NCBI GenBank assembly: GCA_964585385.1
Contig: CAZPDP010000001.1
Location: 62,001 to 126,000 of the forward strand
Direction: 5' to 3'
Length of the DNA stretch: 64,000 nucleotides
DNA from: JAGXLC01 sp964585385
GTDB lineage: Bacteria; Bacteroidota; Bacteroidia; Bacteroidales; UBA12077
The position numbers and the translations under genes were made by a program. Shown one piece after another: positions 18,669 to 27,038 of the stretch (its first letter is position 1; each line of letters starts with the position of its first letter). The notes below the pieces were generated by a model. That model did not search any database. It had not been told where the DNA came from and saw only the letters and a program-made list of their open reading frames with translations.

Positions 18669-18899
18669 ATGAATCTTAAAAAGATATCTCTTATTTTTTT
18701 GTTTACCTATATGTATACAATACCAGTTTTTTCCCAGGAGGAAAATACCGGGTTGCCTTTTATTACAAATTATGATCCCGAAGAATACCAGGCTCATATT
18801 CAGAACTGGGATATTGACCAGGACAACAGGGGAGAGATTTTTGTTGAAAGTCAGCCCGGGGAAGGAACCACCTTTAGTTTTTCTGTCAGGAAGGCATAA
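18669..18899 (+). pseudogene. Internally deleted remnant of a propeller histidine kinase
   Basis: A 76-codon frame that joins the two ends of a propeller kinase. Residues 1-54 are a signal peptide plus the start of the propeller (TGLPFITNYDPEEYQAHIQN, matching the opening of the neighbour at 15081). Residues 55-76 are the extreme C-terminus of a HATPase domain (GEIFVESQPGEGTTFSF, matching the neighbour's end). Everything between, over 1000 residues in a full copy, is missing, and the junction is in frame at an NRG|GEI sequence with short G-rich homology. Any product would be a tiny secreted peptide with no kinase function. An assembly collapse between paralogues is an alternative. Confidence 0.85.
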
Positions 18900-18929
18900 T
18901 CCTTTTACTTTTTAGCATCACTCATACCC

Positions 18930-19124
18930 AAATTGAGCGATTTTCGCTCACTGCTTGCCCCGTATACGAAGTGTCGGGGACAAAGAAATTGTAAGGTTCC
19001 ACCTTCCCGACACTCCGTGTACGGGACAGTGAAAAACCGACAATTTCTAAGGTGTCCGGCAGCTGCCGTATAAGTAAAGCGTTTTTTCACTATCCCGGTA
19101 AAAATCGGGAAAACCGCTCAAATT
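18930..19124. repeat. Composite palindromic intergenic repeat
   Basis: Nested inverted repeats. Outer arms AAATTGAGCG (18930) and CGCTCAAATT (19115) are imperfect. Inner arms AGAAATTGT (18984-18992) and ACAATTTCT (19040-19048) are perfect. The core pairs the 22 nt at 18958-18979 (CCCCGTATACG...) with 19006-19025 (CCCGACACTCC...). A small TCCCGGT/ATCGGGA hairpin follows. It is GC-richer than its surroundings. The gap 18900-19276 holds no credible gene; an open frame inside it on the minus strand is a by-product of the repeat. Confidence 0.7.
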
Positions 19125-19276
19125 AGGTCATAATAACTACGGTGTTTTAAATGGGTGTTTATTATTATATTCTTTCTGTCATTTAGCCAAAAGGTAACTT
19201 AAATCATCTAACTTTTTTTTCATTCTGCCGTTTATTACAGAAAAGGTTACGAGAGTGACAGATTTAAATCCGGGTC

Positions 19277-21004
19277 ATGGTTGATATCTTTGCATCAAAA
19301 ATCAGGAACCTGATTAATTCAGGGATTAAGGGTGACTTTAGTCAGGAGGCATTACGGAAAGCTTTGCTAATTAATATGTTTTCCCTGATAGGTCTTCTGT
19401 TTATGGTGTTTTTTGGCATAAGAAGTATCATGCAGGGAAATCATCTTACAGGGTGGGTTGATATAAGTTTTGCAGGAGCTACTCTGGCTATACTGATTTA
19501 TTTGCGTTTAACCCGTAATTATAAATTTGCTGGATGGGGTATTGTCCTTTTGCTGTTTGCATTGACTCTTTTTTTACTTGTTACAGATTTAGGACAGGGC
19601 AAGTTGCTGTGGTACTATGTTTTTCCCCTAATCGCTTATTTTATCCTGGGAATTAAACAAGGCGGCATTATTAATATTCTCTTGTTTTCCATAACTGTTG
19701 TATTGCTTTTATTTCCTTCAGATACTATGCCCCTCCGGAGCGAATCATTTATCATTCGCTTCATTTCTACATACATAGCAGTATCAGGTTTAGTTCATAT
19801 TTTTGAATTTATTCGGCAAAGCACTTACCATTCCCTGATGGAAGCCAATCATACCATTACTGAATACCTTTCTCATACTGTAAAACAAAAACAAGAAATT
19901 GAAAAACAAACAGAAAAACTGGAGCTCATCAACCTGGAGCTGAAAAAACTCTCTGCAGTGGTAAGACAAACCGATAACGCAGTGATGATAGTTGACAGAA
20001 CGGGGCAGGTGGAATGGGTGAATGATGCATTTACCAGATTATACGGTTATAATATCCTTGACTTAAATGAGATGTATAACTGGGATTTGATTCATGCCGG
20101 TTTCAACCGGAAAATGAATGAAAAGATTGAACTGGTTATGCACAAAAAGGAATTTGTGAATTTTGAATCAGTTGTTACAAACAAAAACGGAGATGAAATT
20201 GAAGTTCAGACTACACTTACTCCCTTGTACAGCGAGGAAGGAGAGTTAACCAAATTTATTATTATCGATACGGATATCAGGCAGTTGAAGGATGCGGAAA
20301 GAAAACTGCGGGAAGTGGTTGCAATGAAAGATAAGTTTTTTTCAATTATTGCCCATGACCTGAAAAATCCATTCAATTCCATTATCGGTGTTTCAAAACT
20401 TCTTGCTGAAAACCCCGGAAAATATGACAAAGATAAGCTGAATTTCTTTCACAAGAGTATTTATAAAGTATCCAAAAATAGTTACGATCTTCTTATAAAT
20501 CTACTTGAGTGGTCCAGGGCACAAGCAGGAACAATGGAGCTAATAATGAGTGATCTGAACCTCTATCTGACCATTAAGGATACCCTTCAACTTGTGGATT
20601 CTCAGGCAAAAGAGAAGAATATTGAGTTTAATTTTGCTGTGGACTCTAATATTGAGGTAAGGGCTGATGTTAATACACTCCGGACTGTGCTGAGGAATCT
20701 ACTTACCAATGCTATTAAATATTCCTGGAAAAACAGCAAAATAGATATTCGTGCTTCGGTATCAGGGGACTTTGTACAAGTAGACATAATAGATTACGGC
20801 ATTGGTATACCCGCGGAAAAGAGCAATAAACTGTTTCGTATAGATAAGCAATTTTCTCGCCGGGGAACTAACAAAGAAGAGGGTACAGGTTTAGGGTTGG
20901 TTCTTTGCAAGGAATTTATTGAAAAGAATGGAGGAGAGATATGGGTCAACAGCGAAGAGGGAAAAGGGTCTGTTTTTAGTTTTACTTTACAAACTACATC
21001 TTAA
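19277..21004 (+). CDS. Membrane-bound PAS sensor histidine kinase
   Basis: 575 residues. The N-terminal membrane domain has about six helices between residues 30 and 180, with short loops, like MASE-type or 7TM-like sensors. It is followed by a coiled coil (about 195-225), one PAS domain (about 228-340), HisKA with KDKFFSIIAHDLKNPFNS (phospho-His 360) and HATPase_c with GTGLGLVLCKEF. The cytosolic half closely parallels the propeller kinase at 15081, suggesting duplication with domain swapping. No response regulator is adjacent. Its stop overlaps by 4 bp the stop of the convergent gene at 21001. Confidence 0.92.
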   Translation: MVDIFASKIRNLINSGIKGDFSQEALRKALLINMFSLIGLLFMVFFGIRSIMQGNHLTGWVDISFAGATLAILIYLRLTRNYKFAGWGIVLLLFALTLFLLVTDLGQGKLLWYYVFPLIAYFILGIKQGGIINILLFSITVVLLLFPSDTMPLRSESFIIRFISTYIAVSGLVHIFEFIRQSTYHSLMEANHTITEYLSHTVKQKQEIEKQTEKLELINLELKKLSAVVRQTDNAVMIVDRTGQVEWVNDAFTRLYGYNILDLNEMYNWDLIHAGFNRKMNEKIELVMHKKEFVNFESVVTNKNGDEIEVQTTLTPLYSEEGELTKFIIIDTDIRQLKDAERKLREVVAMKDKFFSIIAHDLKNPFNSIIGVSKLLAENPGKYDKDKLNFFHKSIYKVSKNSYDLLINLLEWSRAQAGTMELIMSDLNLYLTIKDTLQLVDSQAKEKNIEFNFAVDSNIEVRADVNTLRTVLRNLLTNAIKYSWKNSKIDIRASVSGDFVQVDIIDYGIGIPAEKSNKLFRIDKQFSRRGTNKEEGTGLGLVLCKEFIEKNGGEIWVNSEEGKGSVFSFTLQTTS

Positions 21005-22521
21005 CGATAAATTACGGTGATCTGTCCTCTTTTCTTTACTTTTTTGTCATCCGGATTCTGATATTCCAAATAATAAATGTAAGTCCCTGAAGACGCTTTC
21101 TCATTACCTTGTATGGTTCCGTTCCATGGTTTTTCCGGATCATTTGTCTGAAAAACTTTGTTTCCCGAGCGATTGTAAATGATTAAAAGATATTCCTGGG
21201 GAAGAAAGGAGAGTCTGGGCCTGAATTTTTGATTTTCCAGGTTTTTGGCATTCGGAATAATTGTGTTGGGAATAAAAATCCTGGGCTTAATATAAACACA
21301 GGTTTTATTTGAAACTGAAACGGATTCATTGTTTCCATAACCTTCTAATATAGCTCTCACATAATAACAAAAAGTCCCGCTTACATCCCTTCCCATGAAA
21401 GCAGAGATTTCATTATCGAAAAAAGTGAGGTTTTGTGTTGTTCCCCTGAATGAATAAGGATTTGAGCCTATTTTTCTGTAAATCTCATACCTTTTAACTT
21501 TTCCTGACATTACAGGAGTCCATTTCAATTCATTTACCAGGTTGTTTTCTTTTACATTTAAGACGATATTGTTCACAGTGTCTGAATGGGTTGTGAGATT
21601 ATTACACTGGTTGACTGCTGCCAGGTTGTAATAATAAACATTCCTGCCAGGATTTACATTCCGGTCCTGGTATTCATAGGTGTATTCATCAATATTAGTG
21701 GTTTCAAGAGTGTCAAAGGGGCCCTCATGGCTATTTCCCCGTAGAAGTGTAAAACGGTCAATCTCAGAATTTTCAGCAATAGTATATTGCAGGTTAATTG
21801 AACTATTATCCACTTCAAATTCATCGGTATTGATATAATTTGGGTCGTACGGCATGCGGGTTTCCATGCTCACCCGGTTTGAAGCGGATTTGATGGAGGT
21901 ATCTTTAGCCAGTACGGCTTCTACGTAATAGGAATAAGTCTGGTTGTATTCGACTTTATCGTCCCGGTAAGAGGTATCCTGGGTAGTCTCAATTTTTTGA
22001 TAATCACTATTTTCACCTACTTTTTTCCATAAATGGTATCTTGCTATTTTTATGGTGTCATTTAAATCTTCAGTGCATGTGGGATTGGTGTTTTCAAAAT
22101 AACGCGACCAGCTAATATTCATAATGGTATTGCATGTATCAAAGTGCAAAGTAGTATAGGTTGTGTTGAATTTGCTGCTTAAAACCTCCATATTGCCTGT
22201 AGGATTACCTGTTTGGGTGATTATATAGGATCGGACCCTGTCAAAGGTAACATTTTCATGAGTGTATGACTTATCGGAAGTATCTTTGATATTATAAAAC
22301 GGTTCTTGTGTATAAGAGTAGCAGGGTGGGAAAAGCGTGTCTGTGTAAATCCCCATTTCTATGTTGGCAGTATCCTTAAATGCCCATTCTATTCGCACAT
22401 CATTATCTTCGTTAATTACCGTAACGTTTTTCACTTCAACACTCCCTTGTGAATGGCAATGAACCTGAACGGCCAGAATTGTTATAACCAACAGAAAAGA
22501 ATATTTAAAAACGGAATTCAT
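21001..22521 (-). CDS. T9SS-sorted protein with fibronectin-like repeats and CHU_C domain
   Basis: 506 residues: a signal peptide (to about residue 25), three or so Fn3-like beta-sandwich repeats with recurrent YSYYVEAVL / YYYNLAAVN / FCYYVRAIL strands, and a C-terminal CHU_C/gliding type-B sorting domain. That domain shows FIPNTIIPNA, LIIYNRSGNKVFQT, WNG and SGTYIYYLEY, and ends RGQITVIYR. The terminal domain directs export through the type IX secretion system to the cell surface or medium. The gene starts 3 bp after the stop of the non-catalytic M16 gene, so it is the third gene of that operon. The ligand or partner is unknown. Confidence 0.85.
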   Translation of the reverse strand: MNSVFKYSFLLVITILAVQVHCHSQGSVEVKNVTVINEDNDVRIEWAFKDTANIEMGIYTDTLFPPCYSYTQEPFYNIKDTSDKSYTHENVTFDRVRSYIITQTGNPTGNMEVLSSKFNTTYTTLHFDTCNTIMNISWSRYFENTNPTCTEDLNDTIKIARYHLWKKVGENSDYQKIETTQDTSYRDDKVEYNQTYSYYVEAVLAKDTSIKSASNRVSMETRMPYDPNYINTDEFEVDNSSINLQYTIAENSEIDRFTLLRGNSHEGPFDTLETTNIDEYTYEYQDRNVNPGRNVYYYNLAAVNQCNNLTTHSDTVNNIVLNVKENNLVNELKWTPVMSGKVKRYEIYRKIGSNPYSFRGTTQNLTFFDNEISAFMGRDVSGTFCYYVRAILEGYGNNESVSVSNKTCVYIKPRIFIPNTIIPNAKNLENQKFRPRLSFLPQEYLLIIYNRSGNKVFQTNDPEKPWNGTIQGNEKASSGTYIYYLEYQNPDDKKVKKRGQITVIYR

Positions 22522-22524
22522 TAG

Positions 22525-23817
22525 TTAATCTTCGCATTTGCCAGCAACAGATAAGATCATCTCTTCTTCGTCCAGATATTTGTTAGCAAGATCCATCACA
22601 TCCATTGCTGTAATTTTGTTGATTTCATCAAAAAGGTTACTAAAATAATATTCAGAAACATTATTTTCAAGAATGGAGAGGTAACTCCCCGAAGTAGGCA
22701 AGGGGCCGTCAAATGATTTGAGCAATTCGCCCATCATGTAATTTTTCACCATGTCCAATTCTGCATTCCCTGCTTTTTCCTTTTTCAAACGTTTAATCTC
22801 CTGCTTAATTGCATCGATAGCTTTGCGGCATACGTTTGATCCCACTTCCGAGACAATGACAAAATACCCCTCGTTTACCAGGGATATAAGAAGAGCGTTG
22901 ATTCCATAAGTGTAACCCTTTTCTTCTCTTACTTTTTTCATTAGCCTCGAACCGAAGTACCCACCCAGTATGGTGGTTACGATTTTCATCTTCAGGTAAT
23001 CGGGATGATGTTTGGTAAACATTACTTTGCCCATTCGTACAGCTGCCTGCAGGGCATTTTCTTTGGGCGTAAATATTTCCTGTTGGTTAGTTGCCTGAAT
23101 CGGAAAATCTGGAGCGATAATCTCCTTTCTTGATTTCCAGTTTTTCGAACCAATATACTTGTCTATTTGGATAGTGACATTCTTGTCGATTTTGCCGGTA
23201 AGGAGTATTTCGCAATTTCCGGGGACATAGTATTCCTGGTGAAAACCGGCTAAATCTTCTTTTTTTACATTGTCATGATCTTCATACTGAAGTATTTTTC
23301 CATAAGGATGATTGGGGCCAAAGAGGGCTTCGTTGAATTTAATTCGCGACTGACTGTTTACCTTACTTCGCTCCAGTTTAAACTGTTGCTTCTTATTCTT
23401 GATGTATGTAGAAAGTTCCTGTTCAGAAAAAGCAGGATTTCGGATTATTTCAGATAATATTTCGAGCGTCTCCTCCAGGTATTTTTTTAGAGTAAGCAGG
23501 GTAACCATTGCAATGTCTTTATTGGCATTGGATTTCAGGAAAGCTCCGTAATAGTCAAGTTTGCCGGCGATTTCAGCGGAGGTCATACCGGTAGTACCTT
23601 CGGTAAGCATATCACAGGTAGCTTCTGCAACAAGGGGTTTGGGGTTGTACCAGTTTCCAGCTCTGAAAATCATATCGATTTTTACAATTTCTTCGGTCCC
23701 CGATTGAATAGAATACAGGGGGATGCCGTTTGAAAGCTTTGATTTTTCAGCTAAAACTGGGTCGAATGATTTTATTTTATGGGTTTTAGGGGATATGGTT
23801 CTGTCGGGATGTTTCAT
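22525..23817 (-). CDS. M16 peptidase-like protein, non-catalytic partner
   Basis: 430 residues starting at the ATG at 23817, which overlaps the TGA of the upstream M16 gene as ATGA; a longer frame from 23856 is rejected for that reason. It has the M16 two-lobed fold. The inverzincin motif HxxEH is replaced (the aligned segment reads VAEATCDMLTEG), so no zinc site is present. The C-terminal lobe keeps the R/Y substrate-binding signature (SRLMKKVREEKGYTYGI). Such proteins pair with a catalytic M16 subunit, as in mitochondrial processing peptidase. The translationally coupled catalytic gene immediately upstream supports a heterodimer. No signal peptide is seen. Confidence 0.88.
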   Translation of the reverse strand: MKHPDRTISPKTHKIKSFDPVLAEKSKLSNGIPLYSIQSGTEEIVKIDMIFRAGNWYNPKPLVAEATCDMLTEGTTGMTSAEIAGKLDYYGAFLKSNANKDIAMVTLLTLKKYLEETLEILSEIIRNPAFSEQELSTYIKNKKQQFKLERSKVNSQSRIKFNEALFGPNHPYGKILQYEDHDNVKKEDLAGFHQEYYVPGNCEILLTGKIDKNVTIQIDKYIGSKNWKSRKEIIAPDFPIQATNQQEIFTPKENALQAAVRMGKVMFTKHHPDYLKMKIVTTILGGYFGSRLMKKVREEKGYTYGINALLISLVNEGYFVIVSEVGSNVCRKAIDAIKQEIKRLKKEKAGNAELDMVKNYMMGELLKSFDGPLPTSGSYLSILENNVSEYYFSNLFDEINKITAMDVMDLANKYLDEEEMILSVAGKCED

Positions 23818-25061
23818 GATTGTTTCTGTTTTGAAAAGTAATAAAGGGTTGAGCAATTGTTTTTCTGTAAAATTCCTGCACTTACTCGTTTGATATCTTC
23901 CGTCTGAACTTTTCTGTACACTTCAGATTCGGTATTGATTCTTTCTGCGTCACCCAGCAGTTCATAATAGGAAAGATTCATAGCCTTGTGTAAAGCGCTG
24001 GTACGGCTGAAGTTCTGAACAGCTTCAACTTTGTTTTTAACTTTTTCAAGTTCTTCGTCTGAAATTGTTTGTTCTTTGAGTCGGTTAAGTTCATTATTGA
24101 GAGCCTTTTCTGCTTTATCCATCTCTATACCATCTGCAAGGCTCCCGTTTATTATCAAAAGGCCGGGATCAATATCGCCTGTGATATAGGCGTCAATATG
24201 ACTGAAAAGTTTTTCTTCTTTCACCAGTCTTTGGTACAGTCTGGCAGATTTTCCGTTGGCCAGTATGTCAGAAATCAAATCCGTAGCTTGATAATCGGGA
24301 TGATGCCTGGAGCACATGTGGTAAGCTTTATACAGGACATTATGAGGAACTTCGTCCTCCAGACTTTTTTGCCGTGGTTCTGTTTGTTTGGGTTCTTCAG
24401 GTATTTTGCGTGAAGTAATTTCTCTGTGTGGAATCTCTCCAAACCATTTTTCCACAAGCTGTTTGATTTTTTCCGGCTCCGTGTTGGCAACAACAGTGAG
24501 GATGGCATTATTGGGGGCATAGTGATGATAGAAAAATTCTTTCACTTCATCCAGTGTTGCATTTTTTATATGGGAGATGTCTTTACCAATGGTCGGCCAT
24601 TGGTAGGGATGCTTTTTATATGTCATTGGTCTGAGATGCAGGTATGCGTCTCCATAAGGTTGGTTCCTGTATCTTTGATTATACTCTTCAATAACAACAT
24701 TTTTTTGTATCTCAAGCTTCTCTTCAGTAAGCTTTAGTCCCAGCATTCTGTCTGATTCAAGCCATAATGCTGTTTCAATATTGGGTAAAGGTACAGTCAA
24801 ATAGTAATTCGTTATATCGTTGGATGTAAAGGCATTGTTTTCACCTCCTGCTTCCTGCAAAGGAGTATCATAAACCGGAATATTTAATGAGCCTTCAAAC
24901 ATAAGGTGTTCAAATAGATGGGCAAATCCTGTTCGTTCGGGATTTTCATGCCTGGCGCCCACATTGTATAACAGGTTAACCGTAGCAATTGGGGTGGAAG
25001 GGTCAGGGTGGACAATAAGCCTGAGCCCGTTTTCCAGGGTATACTTGTGAATTTTTATCAT
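23814..25061 (-). CDS. M16 zinc peptidase, catalytic subunit
   Basis: 415 residues with the inverted zinc motif HLFEH (H48, E51, H52), then the more distant glutamate region ALWLESDRM and two M16 lobes. It is likely to degrade or process peptides in complex with the non-catalytic paralogue that overlaps its stop codon by 4 bp. It has no obvious signal peptide, so cytosolic location is most likely, although a related pair in other Bacteroidota is envelope-associated. It is first gene of a three-gene unit, with a well-formed promoter 26 bp upstream. Confidence 0.92.
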   Translation of the reverse strand: MIKIHKYTLENGLRLIVHPDPSTPIATVNLLYNVGARHENPERTGFAHLFEHLMFEGSLNIPVYDTPLQEAGGENNAFTSNDITNYYLTVPLPNIETALWLESDRMLGLKLTEEKLEIQKNVVIEEYNQRYRNQPYGDAYLHLRPMTYKKHPYQWPTIGKDISHIKNATLDEVKEFFYHHYAPNNAILTVVANTEPEKIKQLVEKWFGEIPHREITSRKIPEEPKQTEPRQKSLEDEVPHNVLYKAYHMCSRHHPDYQATDLISDILANGKSARLYQRLVKEEKLFSHIDAYITGDIDPGLLIINGSLADGIEMDKAEKALNNELNRLKEQTISDEELEKVKNKVEAVQNFSRTSALHKAMNLSYYELLGDAERINTESEVYRKVQTEDIKRVSAGILQKNNCSTLYYFSKQKQS

Positions 25062-25086
25062 ATATCAGTTTTTTTTAGGAAAAGTA

Positions 25087-25116
25087 CAAACTTATAGAAA
25101 TGTGAGTCATTTTCAA
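25087..25116 (-). promoter_or_regulatory. Promoter of the M16-M16-T9SS operon
   Basis: On the minus strand TTG (25116-25114) is 19 nt from TAAGTTTG (25094-25087), a perfect fit to the Bacteroidota consensus, ending 25 bp before the start codon at 25061. Confidence 0.7.
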
Positions 25117-25215
25117 TGCAACATTGTATTTTAAATTTGAGTAACCTGCTATCTATAACTTTTTATGTATTGAAATGACCATAAATAAAATGCTCTCAAG
25201 CATTCATTCCGGTAA

Positions 25216-26223
25216 TCAGGGATGATACCTGGATATTTCCAGTATCTTCTGGTAATCGTTTTCCAACATAAGCTCCCGCAAAGTCACATCCTTGTTTTTT
25301 CTCATGTATTCTTCAATTATTTTCCACCCCAGCCAATTTATTGCTCTTCCGGGCGAGTTTCTTGGGAAACCAGTGGTAAAAGGAGCAGGGTTTACATACT
25401 TATTAATGGTCATATAATCGGTTTCGAAAAGCAATTTGTGTTCAATTAAATAATTCCAGATTTGCTTTTCATTTGCTTTGCACCATTTTAATTCTTCTTC
25501 TGTAAATCCGGTTATCAGCGTATCGGGCTCTTCAGGCAACATGGATTTGACAAAATACAGTAATTTTCCCCTGTAAAGCATATTGGTAAGAATGTTGTCA
25601 GTGGAATCATTAAATTCCCATTCTGTCTGTGCCCAGGCTTTCATACCATCACTGGGGATCTTTTTTTTATGCATATTCTTTTGCAAATACTCCGACCAGC
25701 CCAGTTTGTCGTAGAATTCGCAATCTCTCCCCAGGTACTTGTCAAGGCCAATAGCAAGAACACTGTCATCCACTACAACAGACTGGTTAAAACCTCCGAT
25801 ATAAGTATATACTGCAGGCACTGTTTTATCAGGAAAATAATGTTTGTAATGCCTGAAGCCCCGGGTCAATTTCATTTCGATCTTGTCAAGACTGGGATAA
25901 ACCTCCTGGGTGCGTTCGTATACCTGGTTTATGATATAATCGGTGAGAAATCCATTCAGGTTATCCACATATGCTTTGCTGTTGGAACTGCCAAGGTTGA
26001 TAACATTCCGGTTGTATAATTCGAAAAAACTGCCGTATTTATTTGTTAACCTGGGAATTTCACTATGCAGGCTATTCAGCTCAACATCAAACAAGTCCTG
26101 GTCAAGTCTTTTAATGCTTATGTTAACCTTAACATTTGAAACGTCAGTTTTGTAGGGATCTTGCCCCGAACAGCTATAGAGAAGCAGGCTAATCAGACTG
26201 AGCCAAACAATTTTTTTTATCAT
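25216..26223 (-). CDS. gldB: Gliding-motility-type lipoprotein GldB
   Basis: 335 residues: a lipoprotein signal with LLLYSCSG (Cys about 18), followed by a globular domain with the GldB hallmarks IKRLDQDLFDV, PAVYTYIGGFNQSVVVDD, LAIGLDKYLGRDCEFY and the C-terminal PGRAINWLGWKIIEEYM. GldB is needed for gliding in Flavobacterium but is widespread in non-motile Bacteroidota, where its role is less clear. It is divergent from the outer-membrane barrel and nadE genes. A gldB-nadE neighbourhood is a recurring arrangement in the phylum. Confidence 0.85.
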   Translation of the reverse strand: MIKKIVWLSLISLLLYSCSGQDPYKTDVSNVKVNISIKRLDQDLFDVELNSLHSEIPRLTNKYGSFFELYNRNVINLGSSNSKAYVDNLNGFLTDYIINQVYERTQEVYPSLDKIEMKLTRGFRHYKHYFPDKTVPAVYTYIGGFNQSVVVDDSVLAIGLDKYLGRDCEFYDKLGWSEYLQKNMHKKKIPSDGMKAWAQTEWEFNDSTDNILTNMLYRGKLLYFVKSMLPEEPDTLITGFTEEELKWCKANEKQIWNYLIEHKLLFETDYMTINKYVNPAPFTTGFPRNSPGRAINWLGWKIIEEYMRKNKDVTLRELMLENDYQKILEISRYHP

Positions 26224-26342
26224 TTTAAGAATTTTTAAGTTTGTATTAACGAGAATTTGTTAATTTTATTTTTACTAAAAATTGGTATGGTAATTGTTTT
26301 AAGCGTATTTTCGAACCATTATCAAATTAAAGGCTTAAAATT

Positions 26343-26990
26343 ATGAAAAAGTATTTATTCCTTATAGCTTTTCTGTTTCTAGTTATTAAAGGATTTTCAC
26401 AGAATTTCACATTCACTGTATACGGGGAGCCACAGCTTTCCTGGTTATCTGCAGACGCAAAAAATGTTGAGACCGCTGGTACAAAGATTGGCTTTAATGG
26501 TGGATTAAATTTTGATAATTTCTTTGCTGAAAATTATGCTTTTTCCACTGGTATTTCAATTAATAAGATAGCCGGTGAATTAATCTATAATTACGACAGG
26601 GATTTTCAGGGAAATGATGGCAATTATACACTTGACAGTGCAGGAACTGCTGAATTTAACCTGCAGTATATTGATATTCCATTGGGATTGAAGTTTAAGA
26701 CAATTGAAATAGGATATACCAAGATATTTGCCCACCTGGGACTCAATGCAGGAATTAATATAAAGTCTGCTCTCAATCTCCCCGATGTTGCCGATGTTAA
26801 TATAATCGAGGAAATAAACTGGTATAACCTGGGTTATTATGCAGGCGGGGGCATTGAATATTCCCTGGGAGGGAATACTGCCATTGTAGCAGGCCTCACC
26901 TACAAAAAAGGATTCATGGATATAACAGAGAATGAATCCAATGTCGTTACAAATGGTAATGTTTCTTTAAGGGTTGGCCTGTTATTTTAG
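26343..26990 (+). CDS. Small outer-membrane beta-barrel protein
   Basis: 215 residues: a signal peptide ending at KGFSQN (about residue 21), then alternating amphipathic strands (for example FTFTVYGEPQLSWL, FNLQYIDIPLGLKF, LGYYAGGGIEYSL) finishing with a C-terminal aromatic strand SLRVGLLF. This is typical of PorT/OmpW-like eight-stranded barrels (outer membrane beta-barrel family). It may be a small channel or structural outer-membrane protein; no ligand is suggested. It lies 48 bp upstream of nadE and may share its transcript. Confidence 0.78.
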   Translation: MKKYLFLIAFLFLVIKGFSQNFTFTVYGEPQLSWLSADAKNVETAGTKIGFNGGLNFDNFFAENYAFSTGISINKIAGELIYNYDRDFQGNDGNYTLDSAGTAEFNLQYIDIPLGLKFKTIEIGYTKIFAHLGLNAGINIKSALNLPDVADVNIIEEINWYNLGYYAGGGIEYSLGGNTAIVAGLTYKKGFMDITENESNVVTNGNVSLRVGLLF

Positions 26991-27038
26991 TAATTATTTT
27001 GCTTTTAACACATTAACTGTAATAAAAAGTTAGTACGG

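Noticed and set aside
18905..19090. Minus-strand 61-codon open frame with cysteines
   Set aside because: It lies wholly inside the composite palindromic repeat and its residues follow the repeat arms, so it is a by-product of the repeat.
23818..23856. Longer start for the non-catalytic M16 protein
   Set aside because: The ATG at 23817 overlaps the upstream stop as ATGA, a coupled start; the extra residues are not family-like.
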